From Schizochytrium sp. TIO01 (lineage: Eukaryota > Sar > Bigyra > Thraustochytrida > Thraustochytriidae), in the NCBI GenBank assembly GCA_004764695.1, contig SMSO01000014.1, positions 6,748,029 through 6,812,028 on the forward strand: 64,000 nt of DNA, read 5' to 3'. Made by a program: the position numbers and the translations under genes. Shown here one piece after another: positions 20,246-32,600 of the stretch; the stretch's first letter is position 1; the number at the start of each line of letters is the position of its first letter. The notes under the pieces are model-generated. The model was not told the DNA's origin. It did not search any database and worked only from the letters and a program-made list of their open reading frames with translations.

Positions 20246-22287
20246 AAAACTGAGCTTCTTGTGGAGTTGGACTTGGAATCAACTTCGACTTGGACTTGGA
20301 GTCTGAATTTGAATTTAAAGTTGAAGTCGAAGTTGAAGTTGAATCCAGAGGCGGATCCGGATCGGAGTTCGACTCGGGGTCCGCTCCGGGCGGAAGGCGT
20401 CGCGAGTGTGTGTGTGTGTGTAGAAGATGTCGCGTTCGATGAGTTCGCGGGGCCTCTGTAGGCTCTCCGCTTCCGCGCAGGAGCTGGGCGGGCGCGCAGG
20501 CCGTCGCAAGTCTGCCTCGCCTCGGCAGAAGATAAGATCTCCTTCCTTCCTTCTTCTTCTTCTTCTTAGCGAATTTGAACTTGGATCAGAACTAGATAGA
20601 TATGTAGAGATACTTACTAAGTGCAACATCGCGAACAGCCAAAGTCGCTTATTCCTATAACCTACTTTCCACAGCGCCGCTACAACTGCAACTTTAAAGC
20701 AACAAAGTACAACAAAAAGCCCGCAACTGCAACATTCATTCCCAGCAAAGATAATGAGTCATCATCATTCGTTCGTCATTCCATTTCAATTCACTTTGAT
20801 TTTATTTTATTTTATTTTATTTTATTCTTTTAATAAACAGATAGCAGATACTACCTGCCCACTAGCCACCATTAGCGAGCAAAGTGAATAAAGAACACGA
20901 GAGAGTATCTGCCTACTAGTATCGTTACTGGTAGGGCAGTAGTAGTAGTATCCAAATAAGCCCTTCGTAGTGTGTTTTACATAGGCAAACTATTTATTTT
21001 ATGTGATATTTGTTTATTTTATTTTGTTTTGTTTTGATTTGCTTTGTGTTAGAAATGATCGTCGATCTTTGCCTTTAACTGGATTTGACCATGATCACTT
21101 TACTCTTGCTCAACCTGCAGTTGCAGGGAAGTGAATAAATACGCAAATCCATCGCAATGACGAGCCAACGAATCGTTTCCTCTCTGCCCCAAAGCAGCAG
21201 CTGCTTGAAAGGTATGCACGCACCTTCTTGTCCATGTCTCAATGACGTGCTCTCACAGATAGATCGTATTGCACCTAAGATACTCAGTAGGAGGTGCTAC
21301 CCCCGCGTTAGCCAGAAACCATAGTACTTCCCAGTCCTCTCAGTTCTCCGTAGGAACCTTCGACGATGACCCTTCAGAGTAAATAGATAAATAAATAAAC
21401 AAATCCTGCTCTCTTTCCTTTCAAAGGATCGTACGCTGTGTACTCTTATGCATTTGCGCATCCTTTGATCAACAGCAACGACAACAAATCTTCGCTTCGC
21501 TTCTCATATCGATCCAAACAAACATACAAACAAACATCCAAACAAACAAATAAACAAACAAACCCAAAATTTTTAACTAACTAATAAAATATTGAGTAAA
21601 CATCTTCTTCAGAAGATAGAGATAGATACAAAGAAAGATACAAAGACAGGCAGACATCGAACTGCGTTGCCTCCTGCGCCCTGCGTCGCGAAGCCGCGAG
21701 CGGGCGAGCTCTCGGCCGGCGCGGCCCCGCCTGCAGCGGCCCGGGCCCTCTCCCGCTGCCGCCCGCCCCGGAAGGCGGAGCTTTCGCGAAGGGCCTGAGC
21801 GCTCCGCGATTAAAATACGCCGCCGTGCTGCAATTTAGTACGGCGTCCTAAAATGGGGGCGGCGGACCCTCGAAAGAATCGGGGAAGCGGAGGCGAGAAT
21901 CTCGGCGAGAACTGGAGAAAGAATCAGGCAGAGCGCGGGACACCGGCCGGGGAGAGGCGGCCGCCGCTCAGTGCTGCCGCCGCCTGTGTGGCGAGCGAGC
22001 GAGCGAGGCCTTTCCGGGGTTCCTGCGCGATCGATCGATCCAACCAAGGCCAAGGCCAAGGCCATCCTGATTCTGCGGTTCTCAGTTCCTTTTTATTTTG
22101 TTGATTTATTCATTATTTGTTTACTTTATTTCTATTTTACTTTTATCTTTGTGTTTATCTTTCTTCTTCTTCTTCTTTTTTCTTTTTTTTTAAAGTATAA
22201 AAATACCTTTTTATTGAAGAGTGCTGTAGTATCGCCTATTTATGTGTGTTTGATTATCAAACGCGACATCGCCTTTTAAAATTTATG

Positions 22288-22583
<296 letters not shown>

Positions 22584-22785
22584 TCTATGGGGTTCAGAAA
22601 GGCCGAAATACGGTAAATGGAACGGACGGTCTCTTTCCTTTCGTTCTTTTCGCAGAGCTTTCAAGTTCTTCGCCCGTTCAAGGTTGCCTTCAGTCAGCAC
22701 TCCAAAACTGCGGAGGAGGAGACGATGCAGGGACACGGGTGCCTGCCACCTTCAGAAGGCGGCCGACGCTGCATTTCCAAAGCGT

Positions 22786-22865
22786 ATCGCATCGCATCGC
22801 ATCGCATCGCATCGCATCGCATCGCATCGCATCGCATCGCATCGCATCGCATCGCATCGCATCGA
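22786..22865. repeat. (ATCGC)n pentanucleotide array
   Basis: About 16 units of ATCGC, only 200 bases after the TTGA array. It is unusual in being a CpG-containing pentamer. Confidence 0.95.
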
Positions 22866-22918
22866 ACTCGAAGGATTATTAAACAAAATAAACACCTTTC
22901 CTCGCACTTTTATCTTTT

Positions 22919-22939
22919 CGTCTCTCTCTCTCTCTCTCT
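22919..22939. repeat. (TC)n dinucleotide tract
   Basis: About ten TC units between the ATCGC array and an AT-rich stretch. Confidence 0.9.
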
Positions 22940-23360
22940 TTCTCTCCTTCTTTGCAGTCTTTTGAGTCCTTCAGTTCTCGTTTACTATTGATCTTCTCTT
23001 TTTCACAACTTATGCTTATTATTATCTTCAAATAATAATACTGATCACAATAATAGCTTTTAATCGTAAAAGTTTCTTTTATCTCGCTCTCTAAGCCTGT
23101 TCAAAGTCGCTTCCAACAGAAAGGATTATGCATCATCGTAGCCTAAACAAATCTTTCTTTTCATTTGCATTAAAGTAGGGCCCCACACTCCCCCCAGGCC
23201 CCCTCGAGGATGGCGCATTCACTGTGACAACATGAGGGTATCTTGCACAAGGGGTGCACTGTGGACGTCCTCCTACCGACCTGCGCCTTCTTGGCTTTGG
23301 GTGCGAACGAAGGTCCAGCGCGAAGCAAACCACGTGCCACAGAAGACCCAACGTGGAAAG

Positions 23361-23392
23361 AAACAAACAAACAAACAAACAAACAAACAAAC
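23361..23392. repeat. (CAAA)n microsatellite
   Basis: About eight CAAA units, the same unit as at 5404 and 50161. Confidence 0.95.
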
Positions 23393-23596
23393 CTCGGCAG
23401 GAACGGAGGCGCTGCGAGGAGGACGCCACGGCCTGCCTCCTCGAGGCATGGCAGAGCTCCACAATCCATCTTGCATTTATGTAGACGCATTGCGCGAGCT
23501 TACGCGCATTCTTGCACGAGCTCGCGGGTGTGCAACGAATTTCGTTGTGCTCTCAAGTCTGATAGAAAGCAGTACGTAGTAATTCCTATATTCATG

Positions 23597-23722
23597 TTGA
23601 TTGATTGATGTATTGATTGATGCATTGATGTATTGATTGATGCATTGATGTTTTGATTGATGCATTGATGTATTGATGTTTTGATTGATGCATTGATGTA
23701 TTGATTGATGCATTGATTGATT
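23597..23722. repeat. Degenerate TTGATTGATGTA/TTGATTGATGCA array
   Basis: Imperfect 4-bp-based repeat in which TTGATTGATG units alternate with CATTGATG and TATTGATG. It looks like a mutated relative of the perfect TTGA array at 22290. Confidence 0.9.
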
Positions 23723-23723
23723 A

Positions 23724-23858
23724 AAGTTACTTGCTTCAAGTTACTTGCTTCAAGTTACTTGCTTCAAGTTACTTGCTTCAAGTTACTTGCTTCAAGTTAC
23801 TTGCTTCAAGTTACTTGCTTCAAGTTACTTACTTTAAGTTACTTGCTTCAAGTTACTA
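23724..23858. repeat. 14-bp minisatellite AAGTTACTTGCTTC, about 9.6 copies
   Basis: Near-identical head-to-tail copies with one variant unit (TTACTTTAAG) near the end. It directly abuts the TTGATTGATG array. Units are contiguous with no spacers, so this is not a CRISPR array. Confidence 0.95.
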
Positions 23859-25143
23859 ACTTTTTTATAAAATAGTCAATAAACTGTCCAGAAAAATGCA
23901 TATATCTCATGTAGAACATACAACTTTTCGTTTTGAAAGGTGGCTCAAGATAAAGGGTAAGTTAAGTTGTACATCTCTCAGGCTTCAAAACCAAACGGCG
24001 ACCTTTTCATAATGTTTTCTTTTTTTGATAGTCAGTAGGTGGTTTTGAGAGTTAAATACTAATTTAAAGAGATGAGGGGACGCTGCCCTGAAGGCCGGTA
24101 AGCAGGCGGGGCGCCTTAAATTGCGAGAATGATCCACGACAGATAAGCGGCAGTGAGGGAGCGGAGACACTGTTTTGCTCGAGATGGAGGGCATCGAGGC
24201 ATCAAGTTTTCCGCAATTACATTTTCTCGCGCGTGGGTTTTGCAATCCTGAATACCTGCGTGCGAGCTGACCTCAAGGATACTAAGTTGCCACTCATAGT
24301 ACTCCCGCCCATGTGCATAGATCGCCACGTTCGAGAAGTGCAGAGCGAGCACCGCGAAAGGTGCCATCCATCGTGTATGTCGATGACGAGCGACTAACTT
24401 GCACATCTTGAGAAAGCACAAAGTCTCGTTCCGTCTGCGATTGGAACGCCTCAGGAAAAGGAACGCGAAAAGGGGTTGTGCAAATATTGCTGCTTTCCTA
24501 GCTAGTGTAGTTACTACATGTAGCTACTAGTAGGTAGTAGGTACTTCTTCTTCCTGGTCTTCCTTGTCAAGGTCCCCCAGAGGGGCTGTCAGTGATGCTC
24601 ACCTCACGCTTGCAGAATGCAAGCACCAGAGCCTCTTTTGTGAAGCGCTTGCGAGGCCAGGACCTCGTGACAAGACACCCAGCGACGCCTTAGAAAACGC
24701 CCCGACGGCCCTGCTCAGCCTTGAACGGCAAGCTCCACTGAGAGACACTTCTGGCAAGTGGTCAAGGCAACGGCTAGAGACATTCTGGCCTGGTCTCGAA
24801 AGAATCCAACGCTGGCGAAGCTCTCAGTGATCCTAGCTGTAGCTCAAGAAACAACGTTCTCGTGGCTGTTGTGATTTTGGGTCTGAAGCAAACCGTGTCA
24901 ATAGAGTCGAAATATAGAAAGAATAGTTCGGCAAACCAGAAATCAAGAGAGACTGCGAACGAACCAAGAGTTATCATCCACACCTACGTGGGTGGAAAAC
25001 CACGGCAGTTGTGAAACTACGAACCTACCGCTCCCAACGCGTGTTGAACGATCTACTAAGCCAGTCGAAACGAAATCAAGAAAATCCAGCATTGTATAGA
25101 GAACCTAGGAAGTAGATATCGCCATCCTACTAATAGTACAAAT

Positions 25144-25995
25144 ATGTCGGGAAAGAAACCTCGTGCGGTGAAACCTGATGACCTTACTGTACTGAAAACC
25201 GTTGTGGCACCCGTGATTGTTGTGGGTTCGGTAATCTCCGCCGCTGCCCTCATTGGTGACTGGGTCGAAGCAAACTACCCTGGCCATTATCTTGAGCGTG
25301 GCGGGAGTGAGTGGCACGAAGGCGGTCTTATCAACAAGATTGGTATTTTTCTTATCATTTACTCCATCATCCTTATCACATCGCGGGCATCAACCTCTGG
25401 AGTATACTATGTGTGCGAAGTCCTATGGGCGTGCAACTCCTCGATGCTGCTGGCTAGTGTAGGAATGTGCACCCAACGTCCACTTTTGGTCGGAGCTGCA
25501 ACTACCATGGTGGGTATCGATCAACTTTCGTGGTACATTGACTGTATTGCCTACCTGTTGACAGGAAAGTTCCCCTTGGGCGTTGCAAAATACCTTGTAA
25601 GTCCATCATTGTCGCGCATTCACTTCTGGACCTCCTTTCATCATCTATTCTTTCTCCCGTTGTGTTTCTTCTCGCTACGCAAGATTGGTATGCCAAGTGC
25701 CAGCTACCCACTCTGTGTATTCGTGACTTCTCTGTTAGTGATTGCCGCTCGTATCTTTACCCCTTTTGCGGTCAACGAGGGGAAAAGTATCAAAGTCTTC
25801 AATATCAACTTGTCTTATGAGTTTTGGGATGATGTCAAAATTCCTCTCGTGCACGCCATGGACCATCGTCCAGCATACCTTTACCTTCCCTACCTACTAG
25901 GCTTTTGCAACATTTACTTGAACGGAATTCCAGTCGCACTTATTTATTACGGTTTGAACTTATTACGCGATTCGTTTTATGCCCGTGACAAATAA
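25144..25995 (+). CDS. Polytopic membrane protein, about 7 TM segments, family unrecognised
   Basis: Single-exon protein of 283 aa from an ATG at 25144. A short basic N-terminus (MSGKKPRAVKPDD) is followed by hydrophobic segments at about residues 16-38, 66-87, 93-116, 122-148, 165-187, 195-216 and 245-275. Between TM4 and TM5 is the sequence SRIHFWTSFHHLFFLP, with three histidines and two aromatics near a membrane face, and near TM7 is AMDHRPAYLYLPYLLG. Such His/Asp clusters can be metal- or substrate-binding in membrane enzymes, but no known family motif is complete, so no function is assigned. No cleavable signal peptide is obvious. A promoter-proximal TACTAATAGTAC lies just upstream. Confidence 0.82.
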   Translation: MSGKKPRAVKPDDLTVLKTVVAPVIVVGSVISAAALIGDWVEANYPGHYLERGGSEWHEGGLINKIGIFLIIYSIILITSRASTSGVYYVCEVLWACNSSMLLASVGMCTQRPLLVGAATTMVGIDQLSWYIDCIAYLLTGKFPLGVAKYLVSPSLSRIHFWTSFHHLFFLPLCFFSLRKIGMPSASYPLCVFVTSLLVIAARIFTPFAVNEGKSIKVFNINLSYEFWDDVKIPLVHAMDHRPAYLYLPYLLGFCNIYLNGIPVALIYYGLNLLRDSFYARDK

Positions 25996-26324
25996 TATGC
26001 TTGCCAATGATGATTTAGGTGGATAGTTTAGTAGAGCAATCATAATTAGGGCCACGTTTTGTCTAGAGCAATACAAAAAGGTCATTGGTATACGTATATA
26101 TATAAAATATGATTTGCGCATGTTTTTTGCTGTTCTATTGATGTTAACTATTGCTGAGCCCAAAGCACGATGCCTTTTCTTGAAAGAAGATTCGCGTCTC
26201 GCGTCTTACGTTGAGTACTTCACTCTGGACTTTCCAATTTACATTCGCTAAATATGCAATACATATGTTTCGTCAACATAAAAAATGGTACTCATACTAT
26301 TATGACTTACAGCACAACTGGAGT
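25996..26324. other. Intergenic gap
   Basis: AT-rich 3' flank shared by the membrane-protein gene and the convergent spliced gene. It contains a short TATATATATA tract near 26095. Nothing else is seen. Confidence 0.5.
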
Positions 26325-27255
26325 CTAGCAGTCATCGTGGTACCGGTTCCTAGGAATGTTAGTGTTGAGACCACAATCTCGCTGCATACCTGCAAGAAAC
26401 GTGTTGGTAAACTGATTCATGTGCGGGTACAATTTAGTGTCAAACTGAGGCTTCTTAGCGCCAATATCATTCGATGTGGTTGTGTAGATCTTATGCTCTG
26501 ACTTTCGACCAACCTCGTAGTTTTTGAATTTTAGATCTACTGAGTGCTTGAGCTTATTTGGTGGAGCAGGTCCATCACGATCCTTGATAACATGTTTCGC
26601 TGCCTTGACCTTTTTCAAATCGTCCATAGCATTGCACAATGTGTTTTTCTCGAATCCAAAGCCTCCGTACGAACTGCTTGTAGATTGCCAAAATGTGCTC
26701 AAGAATTGTGCTTCTTCATCCGACTGGTTCTTCTTCGCAATTGCTTTTGTGACTTCCTCACTAGGCTTCACATCATAGCTTGGTCGCCAACCATAAGTTT
26801 CATTTGTTGATACATAAAACACACTCGCGCTATTTTTCGCCGGCAGTCTTGCTCGTGGCGATGGCAGCGGTTGCACATCTGCCTCCTCACGGCTTCCCTC
26901 GCCCCTCTCCATCTTGCGTTCTAGGTTTGCCTCTCCACAATCTCCTTCGACCTCCTCTGCTAAAGGTGGCTTTGTTGTCTCGTTATCGTACCTCAACACC
27001 TTCTGTCTAAACGCGACTCGTCAATCCTCAAATGCCAAAGATCAAAGTTGCCAGGCTGACCTAACTAGCTTTGAAGTTCTCTTTGACCTTGACAAACCCC
27101 ATCGACAATTTTCGCCAGAGCACAGTGTTCTCGAGGTCTCTTACACGCACCGCTACATCCTGGAATTCTATTCTTTCATGTACTTTTCTCTCTGTCAACG
27201 GATCTCCGATGCCTAATGGGAACGCGCCTGACCGCAACTGCACCACATCTCCTTA
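26325..27255 (-). CDS. Spliced gene, at least two exons; possible ciliary protein
   Basis: Two open blocks on the minus strand appear to be exons of one gene. The 3' block (about 27020 down to TAG at 26325) encodes about 225 residues but has no ATG at its start, so an upstream exon is required. The 5' block (about 27252-27062) encodes about 60 residues with coding-like composition and also lacks an ATG. Short-intron junctions joining them in frame exist (for example acceptors ending GACGAG or TTTAGACAG), but I could not fix the boundaries. The product has an acidic N-terminal part, then VSTNETYGWRP, a short sequence of the kind seen in small axonemal microtubule inner proteins, and a basic C-terminal half with several Tyr/Pro positions. 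The ciliary idea is inference from these short motifs. The first exon is probably beyond 27255. Confidence 0.5.
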
Positions 27256-28196
27256 CAAAAGTAATGCAAATCAGAATAAATGTTTATTTTTATGGATTAC
27301 TAAGATATACTTAGGACAAGATCTAGAAAACAGAAACATCACAATCGACGTCACTCACTTTGTTGAAACTAATGAAATGGGATCCATGACATTAAGGAAT
27401 TGCTGGTGGGAGAAAGAAGTCTAGAAGGCTAAGATGAAGAAGAACGTGGGCGTGGCAGCAGCTTTTGGCAATACCTTCGATGTCTATCTGCTCCGCAAAT
27501 AGTAGTTCATTCGGTTTTATGATGGTATTTATTACATGGAACGTGCGGCTTACCATCTAATAGAAAATGATGGCACAACTTGAAGTAGGTAAGGTCGACG
27601 GAGAAACTTAATGGGTGAAATGAAGAGGAAATGTAACAATAGAAAGAGATTGAAGCCTGAAGAAGATAACACAGTATTTTAAGTTTAAGAAAATACAATT
27701 TATTTATTCAAGCATCCTCGGCCACACGTGAGACCACTATAGCCTAATACGATGTATAATCCTAAAAGACGCAAACCTTCAGTGAACTCTGCTAATGATT
27801 GCTTTTCTCAAAGTGCGTGAGTGAAGGAGTCGTGCGACAGATCAACCATTCTAGGCAGCGTGTGGAGATTGTTTTCCTATTGTGTTTGCTAGTGCGTTTG
27901 GTGGTTTTCTTCCTTCCTTCCATTTTTTGTTGTTTGGTTTCTTTAAAGGCAGTTTATGCTATATGTTATTGTTTATGCTATTAATAGTGCTACTGTGACA
28001 TCTTGATGAATTTCATGGATGAAAATGATCTTGAGATTGGATAGAGTAATGATCGGTAGTAGCAAGCAGACCTGAATCGACGCCTTCGGCTCCCCGAAGA
28101 CTCTTCTGCTGTCCTCTTAGCGCCAGCTTCCGCTTGGATTGCCCCGCGCTCACCTTTAACTTCGAAGCCTTCGTTTCTTTCAACTTGCCTAGCACT
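27256..28196. other. Intergenic; may hold the first exon of the upstream minus-strand gene
   Basis: On the minus strand, an ATG-initiated stretch near 27370-27400 ends in a donor-like GTGAGT, and a polypyrimidine acceptor (TTTCTGTTTTCTAG) follows. The phases do not fit simply, so no exon is claimed. The rest (27.5-28.0 kb) is AT-rich with nothing recognisable. The last 150 bases are GC-richer and form the leader of the pyrophosphatase gene. Confidence 0.4.
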
Positions 28197-29024
28197 ATGG
28201 TCATGATGGAGTCGACGATGCTCAAGTCCATGCGCGCCGCAGGCTCCCGCGTGGGTGCCCGCCGTGCACTCAGCGCTGCTGCCGCCCGTGGTGGATACAC
28301 CGTGCGTGCCGAGGGCCCCAACTTCAACGGCTTTCCTCTCAAGAACGACGAGGGCTACCGTCTGTTCTTTGAGGACAGCGAGGGCAAGACCATCTCCCCG
28401 TGGCACGACGTGCCCCTCTTTGTGAACAAGGAGGCTCGCATCGTGAACTTCGTGAACGAGATTCCCCGTGGTGCCGTTGAGAAGATGGAGATCGCCACCA
28501 AGGAGGAGCTCAACCCCATCAAGCAGGACGTGAAGAAGGGCAAGCTTCGTCTCTACCCGTTCCAGTCCCTTGTGAACTATGGCTGCCTTCCCCAGACCTG
28601 GGAGGACCCTGAGCACAAGGATGCCTCCACCGGCATGCTCGGTGACAACGACCCCGTTGACGTTGTCGAGGTTGGATCCCGCGTGGCTGAGATGGGTGCC
28701 ATCTACCCCGTCAAGGTTCTCGGTATCCTCGGCATGATCGATGAGGGCGAGATGGACTGGAAGACCATTGCCATTGCCGCTGACGATCCTCTTGCTGCCC
28801 ACATCAACACCGTCGCTGACCTCGAGAGGGAGATGCCCGGCAAGGTCAAGAGCATCGTTGACTGGTTCAAGTTCTACAAGATGCCGGATGGCAAGCCTGA
28901 GAACGAGTTCGCCTTCGACGACCAGGCTAAGGACGAGGCTTTCGCCATGGACATCATTGACCTCACCTACAAGTCCTGGCAGAGCACCGCCAACGTCTCC
29001 AAGGCTGGACTCTGGAAGCCCTAA
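28197..29024 (+). CDS. PPA: Family I soluble inorganic pyrophosphatase, mitochondrial-type
   Basis: Hydrolyses pyrophosphate to two phosphates. 275 aa from the first in-frame ATG at 28197; the frame is open upstream but has no ATG. Residues 1-33 (arginine, alanine and serine rich, no acidic residue after E5) look like a mitochondrial presequence. The mature part matches eukaryotic family I enzymes throughout: EIPRGAVEKMEIATKEELNPIKQD, then QTWEDPEHKD, the metal-binding GDNDPVDVVEVG at 149-160, VKVLGILGMIDEGEMDWK, and DWFKFYKMPDGKPENEFAF. All catalytic aspartates and lysines visible in these motifs are kept. Codon choice is strongly C-ending, as for an abundant protein. Mitochondrial location is inferred from the N-terminus. 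Confidence 0.95.
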   Translation: MVMMESTMLKSMRAAGSRVGARRALSAAAARGGYTVRAEGPNFNGFPLKNDEGYRLFFEDSEGKTISPWHDVPLFVNKEARIVNFVNEIPRGAVEKMEIATKEELNPIKQDVKKGKLRLYPFQSLVNYGCLPQTWEDPEHKDASTGMLGDNDPVDVVEVGSRVAEMGAIYPVKVLGILGMIDEGEMDWKTIAIAADDPLAAHINTVADLEREMPGKVKSIVDWFKFYKMPDGKPENEFAFDDQAKDEAFAMDIIDLTYKSWQSTANVSKAGLWKP

Positions 29025-29681
29025 ATTAAGTTGTGCTTTTCGTGTGATTAAATCTAACTTTACCCTTTAGATCCGTCCCCCTTTTTTGTTGCACGTTTTG
29101 TTTTATAGCGCCTACCCGAACCATACATAACTCCTTACAGGAATATCGTCAACAACGTCATCCATCCATCCACTATCGCTGTCAAGCATTTTGTTCAATC
29201 AAAGGCATGTAACAGTTTCTGTTGTTTTGCGCGTTGTAAGGTAGGCTATGTCTAATTTAGCATCACTTGGAGATTTGTTGATTAACGACTACCAGGCTAG
29301 TTTTCTGGGACTTTAGCTTAGTACGTGAAGTTTGTTTGCACGCAGTTCGCTCACAGTGGTCTCCAAGGTCTAATCACATTTTAATGAAAATTAAAAGCAG
29401 ATGAGTAACTAAAATAAGCAAATTTATTGATTCTTGTACTTTATGTAACGATCTTTCAAAACTAGCATAAATCGTATTCACAAGAACTAAAAAGAAAATA
29501 AACATCAATTTCTTATGAATTAAAACTATAGTATTGCAAGATCATTTTACACATCGACGGTTTGTCAGGTCATAAAAGTAATAAGAGGGACAAGCAATTT
29601 TTTTTGGCAAGACATGACAGTTTTCTAGGGAACGAAAAAGGAGGTTTGTGAAAGTCAACGTATGAGAAGGCTGCTTTCAAA
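29025..29681. other. Intergenic gap between convergent genes
   Basis: AT-rich 657-base gap holding the 3' UTRs of the pyrophosphatase gene (+) and the ARM-RyR giant (-). AATAAA-like words are present. No gene is seen. Confidence 0.5.
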
Positions 29682-32600
29682 TTATCTGGAAGAACCGTGG
29701 CGATGATGTGCGATCCATACCTTTACAGCAGTTTCGACAATGTCTCTATTCTTTTGCTGATCCGCCACATTAAGCTCTTCAAATGGCAAACGCTGAGCAT
29801 CCTCTACCCAGGATTTTTTAGCATTTCGTTTAAGCCAATGCTCGTGTTGAGAGGCGGCCGCGTCCTTCAAGAAGTCCTCTGATTCGAGCATTACATACAG
29901 CTCGCTGATATCAAGATTCGCTCGCTCCCATCGCACATAACCTTGTCGGATTGATTCGCAAGCATCATGAGCAGCTAAAAGGTTGTCCATTTGAAAGTGG
30001 CCAGGGAGATCGGAGAACGCAAGATTTGCAATATCGTACTCCACATCCTTGATAACCTTAACACGAGGGTTGTATGTACCATCCTCCTGGCGACCACGAT
30101 TTTCACGCCATACGTCATGCAATGTAGCTGCAACATGAGCTTCGAAACGATCCATCGGGATCCCTTCCTCCACAGCCCGAAGAGCTTGCGAAAGCGATGT
30201 TTCTTCGACATCCTCCTCTGCTCCAGCAGTAGATTCCTCCTGCGATGCAGGAGACTGGGGTCTTGTGCTGGACTGTAAAGATTTTGGCGAAAGTGGCGAA
30301 CGAACGTTTTTGTGGAGGGATTCTGTTGAAACTGTATTTGGTCGTGCTGGGCGACTTGCACCACCTTGGAGAGAATTATTTGACCCGCCCATTTGTGTAA
30401 TGCTGCCCACAACCCGTTTCTTGACCTTACGCATTGCTTCCACGTGCTCTCGCCGATCAACATCCTGGCTTGCCTTCCACAGTTTAGACTCAAGTGCCAA
30501 ACGATTAGTGCGCTCTTGCATGTTATTCAAAATCATCACAAGCTGTGTTAGACGTGTTGAAAGAGGCTTTGCTTCGAGATCCGCGTGATATCCTTCGTGC
30601 ACAACCATCCAAAGACCAGTGCTCTCCATAATTTTATAGTACTCAACAATAGAATCTGCACCAACTTCCTCAAGCTGATCTTGGTTTGGAATCACCATAT
30701 GGCATGCAAGACGACCAAGTGCCTCTAGAAAGTCCAAAAACCCTAGTGCAACTAACTCTCGCCAGTGCTGGATTTCATCAATCAGGTCTAATGTTGAGTT
30801 ACGAAAGATTGTGTTGCACTCGCGCAAAGTGAACAGAGGATTAAACATACCAGCATCCACAAGAAACTCTTGCCATTCAACAAAGGCAAGACGCTTTCCG
30901 CGACATCCACCAGCGCGGTTAGAATTTTCACTCACTCCAGCATACTGTGAAAATACTGACTTAAATTTGGATAAATGCTCCCGAAGAACAATATCAACAT
31001 CCTCCCGGTACAAAATATCCGCCCGAAAGCGATCAGGTGCTCCAAGCACCGGTTCCATCGGGCCGGCTGCACGCATGCCATTGAAAAGAGCTTCAACACC
31101 TGCACAAGCATCAGGACTTTTACCCGACTTCACGTATTTAGCTTCTGCAACACGAACCAAAGCTTCCAAATATTGATAGCGCATCATTGAGCTACCACGC
31201 TTGAGACTGAGAACTGTACACTCGGACTCAAAAGAATGTTGGGCAGGCGTCCAATCTTCGACAGCGTTTTTGGTTACCTGAATAAAAATAGTATTGCAAT
31301 GTCCTTCCTGAATTAGACTGTCAGCAGCTGTCTCCTTAATATCTGCATGTTCGCAAAGCTCAGTGAACTCTAACATCTGCAAAGTAAAAATGCTTCCAAT
31401 TTCCATGGTGGCTGAAAAGTACCGAAACGAATCGCACACCATATCATAGTTGGCCACAAGCAGACGTTTCAGGTCTGTAATTACGTCTTCGTACCGTGAT
31501 ACCAGCTTGCGAAACGTCCGCTTTTGTTCACAAAGCTGCCAATCTTTTTCAAAAGCGGCAGCACGAATATCCTGCGCATTGTAGAAAGAGCCCCATGTTT
31601 GAACACGCTGTGCAAAGATGGAATTATCAATATTCCAGGGTTCTCCATCATTTCCGTCTTGGCTATTTTCGTCATCACTACTTTCCACAATATGACCGTC
31701 ATGACAATGCCGAGTGAGCATTGGTAGTTGTTCATCGAGAACACGACCATCCCGCGTCCATGTGACCTTTGTCAAGGGCTGTTTGTTGTCGTAAGAAGCC
31801 AAGCTGTAGAAGTCTGTAGGTGGGCATGTCACGTATGCAATGGGTAAAGGTGCGTGGCTCAATGTGCCAGCAAGACACTTTTCATTCGATAGAAGTCGTG
31901 GAATCTTCGGCAGGCGCCCGTTCTCGAATCCAAGGTCACTTGTGCTTGATGGAGGCAGCTCAGGCGTATCTACATCTTCTGGGTTATCTTTGCCAAAGAG
32001 AGGTCCTCCCGAAAGGTATAAAAATATCTCCTCTCCATCTGGAAGGCAAAAGCGAGGCAAGTCATTGTAAACCCGGGCCCCCTCTTTGTGGGGAAATTTG
32101 GAAAGGCTTACTCGCTTTGGTGACGTCATATTTTCGATGCGTCGTTTAAGATCACGGCGATGCTGACGTTTAAGCGCTCTACGTTTCTTTTTAGCTAACT
32201 TTTCTGCAGTTCGTGCCTGAATTTCCTCAGAAGGTGCTTCACCTGAGCTACTATCGCTGTTGTAATCATCCGATGAAAGACTTGTTTCAGATCCTGTCTC
32301 CTCCCCTAAGTCAGCATCAATTGCACGGAGGTTGCTATACGGATCTCCACCGCGATTGAAAACAAACTGAGAATAGGGTCGCGATGAGTTCATTTTGACA
32401 CGAATCTCATTCACACGACGAGGTTGGTATAATGTTGGGTCCGCAACAATGTCATATGCGCCAGTGTGAAGATCAGCGTTCGAATATTTAGCTTGTGACA
32501 CTGCTGCCTGGAGAGCTGGGGCATCATGAGATGACGCAGAAGCCTCGCCCTGGACATTGGGCTGACCGTCAACATCTAACTTGAGCGTCTTCTTTGGTGA

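Noticed and set aside
23724..23858. Possible CRISPR-like array of 14-bp repeats
   Set aside because: Copies are contiguous with no spacers, and the genome is eukaryotic; it is a minisatellite.
27990..28802. 270-aa frame antisense to the pyrophosphatase gene
   Set aside because: Same codon-bias effect; histidine- and leucine-rich composition typical of an antisense shadow.
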